7,073 bases of DNA from an uncultured Planctomycetaceae bacterium (GCA_937926325.1 CALAZQ010000501.1:1-7073); one strand, 5' to 3'; shown: positions 1 to 6,802, counted from the stretch's first letter. Notes: generated from the sequence alone by a model not told the origin. Numbers and translations are program-made.

Positions 1-3000
1 CCGGCGTTCCACCAGCGGCACCGGCCCCGGCCGCAGCCTCACCGGGCTGATCGCCTTCACCAGCCTGGCCGCCGGACGGCGGGTTCGTTTCGTCCCCGGG
101 CTGTCCGGCGGCGGGCTTCGCATCGGCCGCATCAGCCGTTTCGCCACCTGCTCCGGCCTGTCCGGCGGGCTCATCGCTGCCCGATTCGCCGCCGCCCGAT
201 TCGGTCGCACCATCCGGCTGCCCCTCAGCTGGCATCGTACCGGGCTGCCCGCCTTCAGCCTCACCGGCGTTGCCAGCTGGGGCCGCCCCCTTCTCGCTGC
301 CCTGCCCAGCATCAGCAGACTCGGTCGCAGCCGCACCACCTGGCTGACCACCACCTGGCTGACCACCACCTGGCTGACCACCACCTGGCTGACCACCACC
401 CGGCTGACCACCGCCCGGCTGACCACCGCCCGGCTGACCACCGCCCGGCTGACCACCACCGGGCTTGCCACCACCGGGCTTGCCACCACCGGGCTTGCCA
501 CCACCCGGCTTGCCGCCGCCCGCTGCTCCACCGCCGTTGCAGGTCGAACAGCCAGCTTCACCGCAGGGCTCACCAGCTTCAGGACGGCACTCACCCGACT
601 GTTGCTGCTGGTTGTCTTGTTGCTGGCCCGGTTGCTCACCCGACTGCCTCCGCTGATGGTCGAGAATCCGTTCCATCGCCTCGCCGTCATCGGTGCCGTC
701 GGCGGCGACCGTCGGCTTGGGTGGTGGCGAGCCGGCCGGCTCACCATTCATTCGCTCGCCATTCGTGGCTGGCTGGTCTTGCCCTCCTGGCTGCCGATCT
801 TGGGGCCGACCGTTCCCGCCGGCCTGGGCCTCGCCCCCCGGTCGCTGCTGGCCATCCTGCGGCCGTTGCTCGCCCGCTCCGGGCCGTTGCTCACCACCCG
901 CAGCTTTCGCTGGGTCACCGCCATCGGCAGCTTTGCCTTCGGGCTGCCGCTCGTCACCGGCGGCCTTTCCGCCACGCTCACCACCGCGCTGGTCGCTGGC
1001 CTGCTTGTTGGCACCACCCTCCGTCTGCGACTCGCCTCCAGACGGTTTGCCGTTCCCCGGCGGGTTTCCGGCCTTCCCTCCTTCCCGGGCCTCACCAGCC
1101 TGGGGCGGCTGCTTGCCAGCTCCCGGCTGCCCGGACTGCTGCTGGGCACCCTGCGGCCCCTGCTTACCCTGCCCTTCTTTCGGCCCCGCCGTGCCACTGG
1201 CGTCCTGCATGCCAGACTCGCCCCCCTGCTTACCGGGCTGCTGCTGGTTGTCGGCCGGGGGCGGCTGGTTCTCCGGCTGGGTCACGCCGCCGCCCGGCTG
1301 CGTGTTGGCATCCTCCCCCGCCGGCTGCTCGGGCTTGGCGTCAGCGGCACCATCTGCATCGGCTGCAGAGGCATCGCCCTGGCCATCACGGCCCTGATCC
1401 TCCGGCTTCCGCTCCGGCCACTGCGGCTCTGGGTCGGCAGGGGGCGGAGCGAGGTCGTCTATGATCAGCTGCCGCCACGGCGTGGCCGAGGTATTGGGCT
1501 CGGGCTGCCGGTTGTCGAGCACCACGGCGCGATACTCAAGCACGTCTGCGCCGGCGGCGTCCTCCGCCGGAACCACCCGGGTGCTGACCCGCAGGCCACT
1601 GCTGCCCCGGGCGTCGGCTTGAGCCGGGTCGGCCTGCCAGAGCTGCCGCTCCCGCACGGCACCGCCACCCAGCGGCCGCGTTTCCACGCGGACCGAAGTC
1701 AGCGCATAGTCGGGATCGACCGCCCGCACCCGAATCCGAACGGGACCGCGGGGCGGCACTCGCAGTTTCTCTTCTTCGGGATGATCGATCGCCACCTCGG
1801 GCGCGAGATCGGGCAGCACCTCAATCCGATGCGTGAGTGGCTCGGCGATGATGGCGGCAGCCCCGGCATCTTGTTCGCCACGCGGGCGGAAGCGGAGCCG
1901 ATAAGAGGGGTGCTCAGCCCCCGCCCGATCGGCCGCCAGCCGCAGGGTCAGGCTGGTGCGGGCCAGGGTCGGCTGCTTCGCATCGACCGCCAGCCGCAGG
2001 TCGTCCTCCCGCTCGGTGTCGAGAAAGTCGATCCAGGCGGCATCGAGCGGCTGATTCGATTCGGCCTGCAGCAGAACCTCGGTCCCTTCCAGGCCCCGCA
2101 GGTCACCCTGCCACTGCCGGGTTTCAGGGGGGCGGCCGGTGTACGCAGGAAACCGATACTCAGCCTCACGGACCAAGAGCGAGGGGGCATCGACCACCAG
2201 CACCGTCAGTGGCTGCAGGCGGGCATCGCCGGCAGCCAGACGAAGCCGCACCGACCGGTCGAGGCCGGCGGCAGCTGAAGGCAGCCTTACCAGGTAGCGG
2301 TCGGCGGCAGCGGCCCGGCGGAGTGTTGCCTGCCAGGGCTCGGCACGGCGATCGATGCTGCCGTCGTCAAGCAACGGCGTGACCTCGACCGTCGGAATCT
2401 CATCACCGCCAAGATGGTTGATCGCAGCAGCGAAAACCAGTTGTCGGCCGCGCACCAGCCTGACCGTGTCCTGCTCTACCGGCAGCAGCCGCCGCGGATC
2501 GAGCAGCCGCTCGCCGGCGGGCGGCTCCCCGGCCTCGGCCAGCCGCACATCGTCGGCCGCCGTGGTCCAAAAACATTCAACCGCTTCGATCGTCACCCGG
2601 GAAGGCGCCGCCCATGATGACCAGGGGGCGAGCAACCGGCCGGCGGTGACAAATGGACTCTTCGGCGAAAGCAGTGCGTAAAGTGACGCCGCGATCACCA
2701 GCAGTGCCAGTACCGCTGCCAGCCGCACCAGATGCTGTTTGTCGATCACGCCGTCCGCCGGCAGGCTGGTCAGCTGGCGGGCAGCCCGGCGATCGAGCGA
2801 GCGGGCAATCAGATCGGCCCGGGGGTCACCCCCCTGCGGCCGCACCAGGACGGCGTTGACCAGATCGTTGTGAAGTTCGGGAAACTCCTGCTCAATCGTC
2901 CGGGCCGCATACACCAGATTGACCCGGTACCGCAGCAGCGGCACCAGCCAGCGAACCGTCGCGGCAGCAGCCCCAACCAGGCCGGCCAGCAGCCAGGTCC

Positions 3001-3241
3001 ACCGCAGCCAGACCGGCATGCCTCCAGCCAGCCACCAGTGTTCCAGCAGAACACCTACCGCCAGCCAGGCCAGCCCGGCCACGGCGAGGCCCAGCGTGAA
3101 CGCCGCCACCGCAACGCTCTTGAAGTCAGCCCGGGTCTCAGCCAGCCGTTTTGCGAGATACTGCGTCGCCTTCGACCGCTCGGCATCGGCCCAGTCCGAG
3201 ACCGCGAGTGTTTGTTCCGGCTTGTGTTCGACTGTTGCCAT
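1..3241 (-). CDS. Giant membrane protein, DUF4175-like, with low-complexity tail (3' end off window)
   Basis: Reading down from the ATG at 3239-3241, I translated 1080 codons without a stop to the left edge, so the C-terminus is missing. Residues 1-40 are a charged cytoplasmic-type start. Hydrophobic helices lie near 41-65, 77-98 and 171-192. Between the second and third is a helical stretch containing NLVYAARTIEQEFPELHNDL. Residues 200-600 look like extracytoplasmic beta domains, with PAYTGRPP at 366-373 followed by an EGTEVLLQAESNQPLDAAW-type segment. That motif, the helix layout and a Gln/Gly-rich tail recall the DUF4175/TIGR02302 family and long planctomycete proteins of unknown function. 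Residues 601-1080 are almost entirely Gly, Gln, Pro, Ala, Glu and Lys, so presumably disordered. The frame stays open upstream, and an in-frame ATG at 3350-3352 would add 37 residues. I prefer 3241 because the helices then start about 40 residues in. Neither start has a clear Shine-Dalgarno. Function unknown; the CDS is secure, the family is inferred. Confidence 0.88.
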   Translation of the reverse strand, partial: MATVEHKPEQTLAVSDWADAERSKATQYLAKRLAETRADFKSVAVAAFTLGLAVAGLAWLAVGVLLEHWWLAGGMPVWLRWTWLLAGLVGAAAATVRWLVPLLRYRVNLVYAARTIEQEFPELHNDLVNAVLVRPQGGDPRADLIARSLDRRAARQLTSLPADGVIDKQHLVRLAAVLALLVIAASLYALLSPKSPFVTAGRLLAPWSSWAAPSRVTIEAVECFWTTAADDVRLAEAGEPPAGERLLDPRRLLPVEQDTVRLVRGRQLVFAAAINHLGGDEIPTVEVTPLLDDGSIDRRAEPWQATLRRAAAADRYLVRLPSAAAGLDRSVRLRLAAGDARLQPLTVLVVDAPSLLVREAEYRFPAYTGRPPETRQWQGDLRGLEGTEVLLQAESNQPLDAAWIDFLDTEREDDLRLAVDAKQPTLARTSLTLRLAADRAGAEHPSYRLRFRPRGEQDAGAAAIIAEPLTHRIEVLPDLAPEVAIDHPEEEKLRVPPRGPVRIRVRAVDPDYALTSVRVETRPLGGGAVRERQLWQADPAQADARGSSGLRVSTRVVPAEDAAGADVLEYRAVVLDNRQPEPNTSATPWRQLIIDDLAPPPADPEPQWPERKPEDQGRDGQGDASAADADGAADAKPEQPAGEDANTQPGGGVTQPENQPPPADNQQQPGKQGGESGMQDASGTAGPKEGQGKQGPQGAQQQSGQPGAGKQPPQAGEAREGGKAGNPPGNGKPSGGESQTEGGANKQASDQRGGERGGKAAGDERQPEGKAADGGDPAKAAGGEQRPGAGEQRPQDGQQRPGGEAQAGGNGRPQDRQPGGQDQPATNGERMNGEPAGSPPPKPTVAADGTDDGEAMERILDHQRRQSGEQPGQQQDNQQQQSGECRPEAGEPCGEAGCSTCNGGGAAGGGKPGGGKPGGGKPGGGKPGGGQPGGGQPGGGQPGGGQPGGGQPGGGQPGGGQPGGGQPGGAAATESADAGQGSEKGAAPAGNAGEAEGGQPGTMPAEGQPDGATESGGGESGSDEPAGQAGAGGETADAADAKPAAGQPGDETNPPSGGQAGEGDQPGEAAAGAGAAGGTP
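335..511 (-). repeat. 15-bp tandem repeat encoding [K/Q]PGGG pentapeptides
   Basis: Residues 911-969 of the long minus-strand protein are a perfect pentapeptide array: four KPGGG units, seven QPGGG units, then a final QPGG. In DNA this is a 15-bp unit repeated 11.8 times. Synonymous third positions vary between units (GGT/GGC, CCG/CCA/CCC) while the protein is invariant apart from the K-to-Q switch. Arrays like this expand and contract by slippage and usually make a flexible, glycine-rich linker. The array lies well inside the disordered tail. Confidence 0.95.
539..589 (-). other. Four-cysteine cluster in the disordered tail
   Basis: Residues C885, C893, C898 and C901 (spacing C-x7-C-x4-C-x2-C, ending CSTCNGGG) lie immediately before the pentapeptide array. 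The only other cysteine in the 1080 residues read is C223. A cluster inside an otherwise Cys-free low-complexity tail suggests a small metal-binding knuckle or disulfide-bonded loop. The function is inference; the residues are read directly. Confidence 0.6.
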
Positions 3242-3391
3242 GATCTGCTTACGCCGGCTGAGGAAAACGTCGCCTGTCGCCGCAGCGTCGCCCGGGGTGG
3301 CGAGCAACGCCCCGTGCCCGGCGGGAGGCCCGCTCCACAGCTCCTTAGGCATCGGCGCATCGGCTGCCGGTTGACACCGCCGCGAGCCGCG

Positions 3392-3421
3392 TTGACGCCG
3401 CTGGAAAACCTCTCCTATTGT
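3392..3421 (+). promoter_or_regulatory. Candidate sigma-70-type promoter for lpxK
   Basis: A -35 box TTGACG (3392-3397) is followed after 18 bp by a -10 box TATTGT (3416-3421). A second, perfect TTGACA lies at 3371-3376 but is too far from this -10. Transcription would start near 3428-3430, giving a leader of about 48 nt to the ATG at 3477. The flank around the -10 resembles that of the rpmG promoter in this window, which strengthens both calls. Confidence 0.5.
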
Positions 3422-3476
3422 ACGGCCCGTGGCTGAAAAAACCCGCTGGTGGACCGAACCGGGGGCTGGAAAAGCG

Positions 3477-4544
3477 ATGCTTCCCGACGCTGAACGCTTT
3501 CGCCAGCTCATCGACGGCCGCAGGACGGGCCTGCTCCCAGCTGTGACCCGGGCCGGCTTGGCGGCGTTATCGGTTCCCTACGCAGCCGCCGTCAGCCTGC
3601 GGAACCGAGCGTTTGACTGCGGGCTGCTGACGGTCGATCGGGCAGCGGTTCCGGTCGTGTCGGTCGGCAATCTGACAGCCGGCGGCACCGGGAAGACGCC
3701 GCTCGTCGCCTGGCTGGCAGAACGCTGCGCCAGCCGAGGCTGGCGGCCGGCGATCGTCAGCCGGGGCTACGGTGTGGCTGAAGGGGAACTCAGTGACGAG
3801 GCGGCCGAGCTCGGTGTGCTGCTGCCCGGCATTCCCCACCATGCCGCCCGGCGACGAATCGACGCGGCGACCGCCGCCACGGCGGCCGGCGGCACGCTGG
3901 TGATTCTCGATGACGGCTTTCAGCATCGCCGGCTGGCCCGGGACCTCAACCTGCTGGTCATCGACGCCACCGATCCCTTCGGCTGCAACCGGCTACTGCC
4001 CCGTGGGCTGCTGCGGGAACCGGTCAGCGAGTTGCGGCGAGCCGACGCGATCATTCTGACCCGTTCCGATCGGGTCGGCCTCGCAACCCGTCAGCAGATT
4101 CAGTCCGCCTGTCAGCGGCACCTGGGCCCGCGGCAGCTGCCTTGGTTAGAGACCGTTCATCGGCCCCGGGAACTGCGGACAGCTGCAGGCACCAGCCTGC
4201 CACTGAGAGATCTCGCGGGCCGCCGGCTGTTCGGCTTTGCCGGCATCGGCAATCCCGGCCCGTTCCGAGCCCTCCTCGAAGAACCGCCTCACCAGCTCGT
4301 CAGCTTTACGAGCTTTCCTGATCATCATCCTTACTCGGCCGAAGATGCCGCCACGCTGTCAAAGCAGGCGGTCGCCGCTGGGGCCGAACTTGCTGTGACC
4401 ACGCTGAAAGATCTCGTGAAGCTGCCACGCGAAGGGCTGCCGGGCATTCCGCTGGTCGCGGTGGTGATCGGCCTGGAGTTCACGAGCGATCCGACGCCGC
4501 TCGAGCAGCTGCTCCTCGGGCTACGGAATGCGGCCGCAGCTTGA
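3477..4544 (+). CDS. lpxK: Tetraacyldisaccharide 4'-kinase LpxK (lipid A biosynthesis)
   Basis: LpxK phosphorylates the 4' position of tetraacyldisaccharide 1-phosphate with ATP to give lipid IVA, at the cytoplasmic face of the inner membrane. From the ATG at 3477 the protein has 355 residues (E. coli LpxK has 328). A hydrophobic segment at about 24-42 fits the family's N-terminal membrane anchor. The P-loop GNLTAGGTGKT spans 64-74 (K73, T74), followed by SRGYG at 95-99, an SDEA motif at 106-109 (D107/E108, equivalent to the catalytic D99/E100 of Aquifex LpxK), DDGFQH at 145-150 (Walker B), LPRGLLREP at 174-182 and FPDHHPY at 280-286. All expected motifs are intact. An in-frame GTG at 3429 would add 16 residues, but it sits at the predicted transcription start with no ribosome site. 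The ATG has a weak GGA six bases upstream. The gene converges on rpmG and may be monocistronic. Confidence 0.95.
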   Translation: MLPDAERFRQLIDGRRTGLLPAVTRAGLAALSVPYAAAVSLRNRAFDCGLLTVDRAAVPVVSVGNLTAGGTGKTPLVAWLAERCASRGWRPAIVSRGYGVAEGELSDEAAELGVLLPGIPHHAARRRIDAATAATAAGGTLVILDDGFQHRRLARDLNLLVIDATDPFGCNRLLPRGLLREPVSELRRADAIILTRSDRVGLATRQQIQSACQRHLGPRQLPWLETVHRPRELRTAAGTSLPLRDLAGRRLFGFAGIGNPGPFRALLEEPPHQLVSFTSFPDHHPYSAEDAATLSKQAVAAGAELAVTTLKDLVKLPREGLPGIPLVAVVIGLEFTSDPTPLEQLLLGLRNAAAA

Positions 4545-4560
4545 AGGCGGCTGCTGGCGG

Positions 4561-4728
4561 CTACTTCTTCTTTTTCTCGTTGTGCATCGTGTGCCGCCGC
4601 AGGCGGGGCGAATACTTCTTCAGATGCAGCTTTTCCCCGCCGGTCTTCCGCCGCAGGGTGTAGTTCATATCGCCCGTTTCTTCACAGACGAGGTGGACGA
4701 CTTCGAGTTTTTTCTTGCTTTTGGCCAT
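4561..4728 (-). CDS. rpmG: Large ribosomal subunit protein bL33
   Basis: A 55-residue, strongly basic protein starting MAKSKKK and ending in four lysines. The core, with EETGDMNYTLRR, GGEKLHLKKYSPRLRRH and a closing MHNE, matches bL33, a 50S subunit protein near the tRNA E site. Length is normal for the family. bL33 occurs as a zinc-binding form with two CxxC pairs and a cysteine-free form. Here only C15 remains: the partner in the first pair is T18, and the usual YCP is YSP. It is therefore a zinc-independent type that keeps one ancestral-looking cysteine. The same frame is open upstream to 5010, but the MAKSKKK start is the family start. No good Shine-Dalgarno precedes the ATG, and the leader contains a strong palindrome. 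The stop is 16 bp from the lpxK stop on the other strand. Confidence 0.96.
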   Translation of the reverse strand: MAKSKKKLEVVHLVCEETGDMNYTLRRKTGGEKLHLKKYSPRLRRHTMHNEKKKK

Positions 4729-4741
4729 GACAGCGTCTCTG

Positions 4742-4767
4742 GGGGGCCCCCGCGGATGCCATCCGCG
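4742..4767 (-). promoter_or_regulatory. Palindromes in the rpmG leader
   Basis: Two adjacent palindromes lie between the candidate rpmG promoter and its start codon: GGGGGCCCCC at 4742-4751, and CGCGGATGCCATCCGCG at 4751-4767 (8-bp arms around one base, so about a 7-bp stem with a 3-nt loop in RNA). They fall at the predicted 5' end of the rpmG message, about 23 nt from the ATG. They could be a translational control hairpin or an operator. The sequence is certain, the role is not. Confidence 0.4.
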
Positions 4768-4776
4768 CGGCCTTTT

Positions 4777-4805
4777 ACAATAGAGGGGAGCTTGAGGCTC
4801 CGCAA
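4777..4805 (-). promoter_or_regulatory. Candidate promoter for rpmG
   Basis: On the minus strand a -35-like TTGCGG (plus 4800-4805) is separated by exactly 17 bp from a -10-like TATTGT (plus 4777-4782). The -10 ends 48 nt before the rpmG ATG. The -10 and flanks (pyrimidine run, TATTGTA, then GGCC a few bases later) resemble the lpxK promoter at 3416-3427. The -35 box is weak. Confidence 0.4.
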
Positions 4806-4921
4806 CCCGCCGGTTTTTTGATCCAATGAAGCCGGTGCGGCCGGGGGGTCGATGACAGAATCGCCACGAATCTCCCCTGCGGCGGCAGCAACCGCCGGCC
4901 ACCGAGCGACCAGCCCGTACC

Positions 4922-4926
4922 AGGAA
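4922..4926 (+). promoter_or_regulatory. Ribosome binding site for the toroid-domain protein
   Basis: AGGAA lies seven bases before the ATG at 4934 and supports that start. No convincing -35/-10 pair was found for this gene in 4806-4921. Confidence 0.6.
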
Positions 4927-4933
4927 CCGCCCC

Positions 4934-6724
4934 ATGCCGGAACGACCGGCACAACCCGCAGAGGCTACCCCGCAGCCCGCCGCGGCCGGCTCGTGGCTTG
5001 AACAGGCCACCGAGCATGTCGGCGTCCGGGCGGTTTATCTCAGCCTGGCCGGCCACCTGGTGCTGGCCATCCTGCTGACGCTCTGGGCCACGCGGCTGCC
5101 TGAACAGCCGCAACGCCTGGCCCCGCTGGTGCTCGACTTCGGACCGGCGGATGCCGAAGACTCTGGCGAAACGCAGGGCGACGACGCCGAGGCGACGGTG
5201 ATCGCCGCAGCTGAACCAGCAGACGAGGCAGCCGAGGCTCCTGCCGAGGCCGCGGCTGATGCCGCGCAGGTGGCGGACAGTTCCGAGGCCATGGCCGACA
5301 GCCAGCCGGCTCAGCCAACCGACCTTCCGCCCGCCGTCCAGCCGGCTGCATTCAAGGTCGCCGGTGTCCAGCCCCGCGGTGTGGGCGACCGACAGCCGTT
5401 GCCCGAGCCGGGGCCACTCGGCGGCGGCGCTGCGGCGAACGTTGCTGGTGGCGGCAGGGCGACGGCGGCTGACGCCCGGCAGGCCATCGGCAAACGGTCG
5501 GGTGCTGCCCGCGGTGAAGCCGCGATTGCCCGCGGTGGATCGCCAGCGAGCGAGATGGCCGTGGAACGCGGGCTGCTTTGGCTGGCCCGACATCAGGCGG
5601 CTGACGGCTCCTGGAGCTTCCAGCAGCCGCACTGCATCGACACCTTTGGGAATCCGGGCCAGCGATGCGAATGCCGCGGCAAGGGCTACATCGAGGGTCG
5701 CACCAAGGCCAGCACGGCGATCGCCCTGTTGCCGTTTCTCGGTGCCGGCAGCACCCACATCGACGGACCGTACAGAGAGGTCGTCTACCGCGGCATCGAA
5801 CAGCTGAAGGCTTCACTCGATGTCGAACTGAAAGAGCTTCATCCCGACGCTCCCGACTTCGTCCCAACCTTCATCGGCGACCTCTATGGCTATGGCATCA
5901 CCACGCTGGTCTTTGCCGAGGCATTCGGGATGACTGGCGACCCCGACCTCGAGCGGTACGTCGCCGCCCTGGCCAGCTTCCTCTCCAAGCATCAGCACTC
6001 CCTCGGCGGTTGGCGGTACGAGCCAGGCCAGCCGGGGGACATCACGGTCACCGGCTGGCAGGTGATCGCGCTGAAGAGCAGCCAGATTGCCGGCGTGCCG
6101 ATCCACTCCGATCTGTTCCGCGACGTCGATCGCTTTCTGACCAGCCTGGCCCCGCCAGCCCCCGCCGCTCGCGGCCGGGCCCAGCTTGTGGCCGAGCCGG
6201 GCCCTGAACCAGCGCGGGATCTCACCCGCTATCACTACCTCGCCTCCTACGCCAATTCGACCACCCGTGAGCCGAACGAGTGCACCTCGGCCATCGGCCT
6301 GCTCTGCCGGCTCTACACCGGTTGGCAGCGAGATGACCCGCGGCTGCTTGCGGGCGTCGAACGGCTGCTGAAATCAAAAACCCATCCGGCATTGCAGCTC
6401 TACCGCAACTTCTATCTCGCGCAGCTTCTCTGCCAGACCGACCATCCGGCCTGGCCCCATTGGAATCGCCGCAACCGCGACTACCTCGTGATGATGCAGG
6501 CCACGGAGGCGAGCCTGACCGACCCCCGCCATCCCGCCTTCGGCGGCAAGGCCTGCGAGATCGGCAGCTGGTACCTGGTCAACCCGCGTGGCATCACGAA
6601 AGAGACCGCCCGCGACCGCCACCTCGCCCCCGCCGGCCGCCTCGCCCACACGGCTCTGGCCATCCTCACGCTCGAGGTTTATTACCGGCTGCTGCCGATC
6701 TACAAAGCTGAGGCAGTTGAGTAG
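4934..6724 (+). CDS. Membrane-anchored prenyltransferase/squalene-oxidase repeat protein
   Basis: The protein has 596 residues. Residues 1-31 are a short N-terminal tail, 33-52 one hydrophobic helix, and 53-205 an acidic then Ala/Pro/Gly-rich linker. From about 207 to 590 it has the helix-pair pattern of the alpha/alpha toroid shared by squalene cyclases and prenyltransferase beta subunits. Visible repeat signatures are ERGLLWLARHQAADGSWSF (211-229), TAIALLPFLGAGSTHIDG (261-278), LGGWRYEPG (357-365) with DITVTGWQVIAL (369-380), and AHTALAILTLEVYY (571-584). The DxDD catalytic motif of class II terpene cyclases is absent, so hopanoid or sterol cyclisation is unlikely; a binding or scaffold role outside the membrane is a guess. 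An insertion after the first QW-like motif carries C234, C245 and C247. Many planctomycete genomes encode such tethered toroid proteins of unknown role. The ATG has a good AGGAA site. The stop lies 2 bp before a repeat region. Confidence 0.9.
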   Translation: MPERPAQPAEATPQPAAAGSWLEQATEHVGVRAVYLSLAGHLVLAILLTLWATRLPEQPQRLAPLVLDFGPADAEDSGETQGDDAEATVIAAAEPADEAAEAPAEAAADAAQVADSSEAMADSQPAQPTDLPPAVQPAAFKVAGVQPRGVGDRQPLPEPGPLGGGAAANVAGGGRATAADARQAIGKRSGAARGEAAIARGGSPASEMAVERGLLWLARHQAADGSWSFQQPHCIDTFGNPGQRCECRGKGYIEGRTKASTAIALLPFLGAGSTHIDGPYREVVYRGIEQLKASLDVELKELHPDAPDFVPTFIGDLYGYGITTLVFAEAFGMTGDPDLERYVAALASFLSKHQHSLGGWRYEPGQPGDITVTGWQVIALKSSQIAGVPIHSDLFRDVDRFLTSLAPPAPAARGRAQLVAEPGPEPARDLTRYHYLASYANSTTREPNECTSAIGLLCRLYTGWQRDDPRLLAGVERLLKSKTHPALQLYRNFYLAQLLCQTDHPAWPHWNRRNRDYLVMMQATEASLTDPRHPAFGGKACEIGSWYLVNPRGITKETARDRHLAPAGRLAHTALAILTLEVYYRLLPIYKAEAVE

Positions 6725-6726
6725 GG

Positions 6727-6758
6727 GCGGCTGCTGCGCTACGGAAAGACCCGACATC
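6727..6758 (+). repeat. Direct repeat, copy 1
   Basis: GCGGCTGCT (6727-6735), a 5-bp variable stretch, then ACGGAAAGACCCGACATC (6741-6758). The same two blocks recur at 7045-7073. Copy 1 begins 2 bp after the stop codon of the toroid-domain gene and continues into a hairpin. Confidence 0.85.
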
Positions 6759-6772
6759 CTGTCGGCCTTTCC
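6743..6772 (+). terminator. Hairpin 1, possible terminator of the toroid-domain gene
   Basis: Nested arms GGAAAG (6743-6748) with CTTTCC (6767-6772), and CCGACA (6751-6756) with TGTCGG (6760-6765), around a TCC loop; a small asymmetric bulge separates the two stems. It lies 18 nt after the stop codon, so it could end transcription, but there is no T-run after it. It also shares its core with hairpin 2, so it may simply be a repeat. Confidence 0.4.
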
Positions 6773-6802
6773 TTGGCGGGCCGCCGCCCGCTGGTGTTCA
6801 TT

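Noticed and set aside
335..511. CRISPR array
   Set aside because: The 15-bp units are contiguous with no spacers and encode an in-frame pentapeptide repeat.
602..2278. Long plus-strand open frame (558 codons) opposite the giant gene
   Set aside because: It is antisense to a frame I read stop-free for 1080 codons with coherent membrane helices and motifs. Its translation is Leu/Arg/Gly-rich with no domain sense, a usual shadow of GC-rich coding DNA.
3429..3476. GTG start for lpxK 16 codons upstream
   Set aside because: It lies right at the predicted transcription start with no Shine-Dalgarno, and the extra residues have no family counterpart. Leaderless initiation cannot be fully excluded.
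4530..4560. Rho-independent terminator between lpxK and rpmG
   Set aside because: Only a 5-bp GCCGC/GCGGC stem with a large loop, and the T-rich stretch is too far from it. Kept only as a low-interest observation.
4561..5010. 149-codon version of rpmG with an N-terminal extension
   Set aside because: bL33 is about 50-55 residues and begins at MAKSKKK; the extension crosses the candidate promoter and a divergent gene start.
4775..5758. Minus-strand open frame (327 codons) opposite the toroid-domain gene
   Set aside because: Antisense shadow; no ribosome site, Arg/Gly-rich composition, no recognisable motif, and it overlaps the rpmG promoter region.
4934..6724. Functional squalene-hopene cyclase
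   Set aside because: No DxDD motif, a tethering transmembrane helix with a long linker, and a shorter toroid than the roughly 630-residue cyclases.
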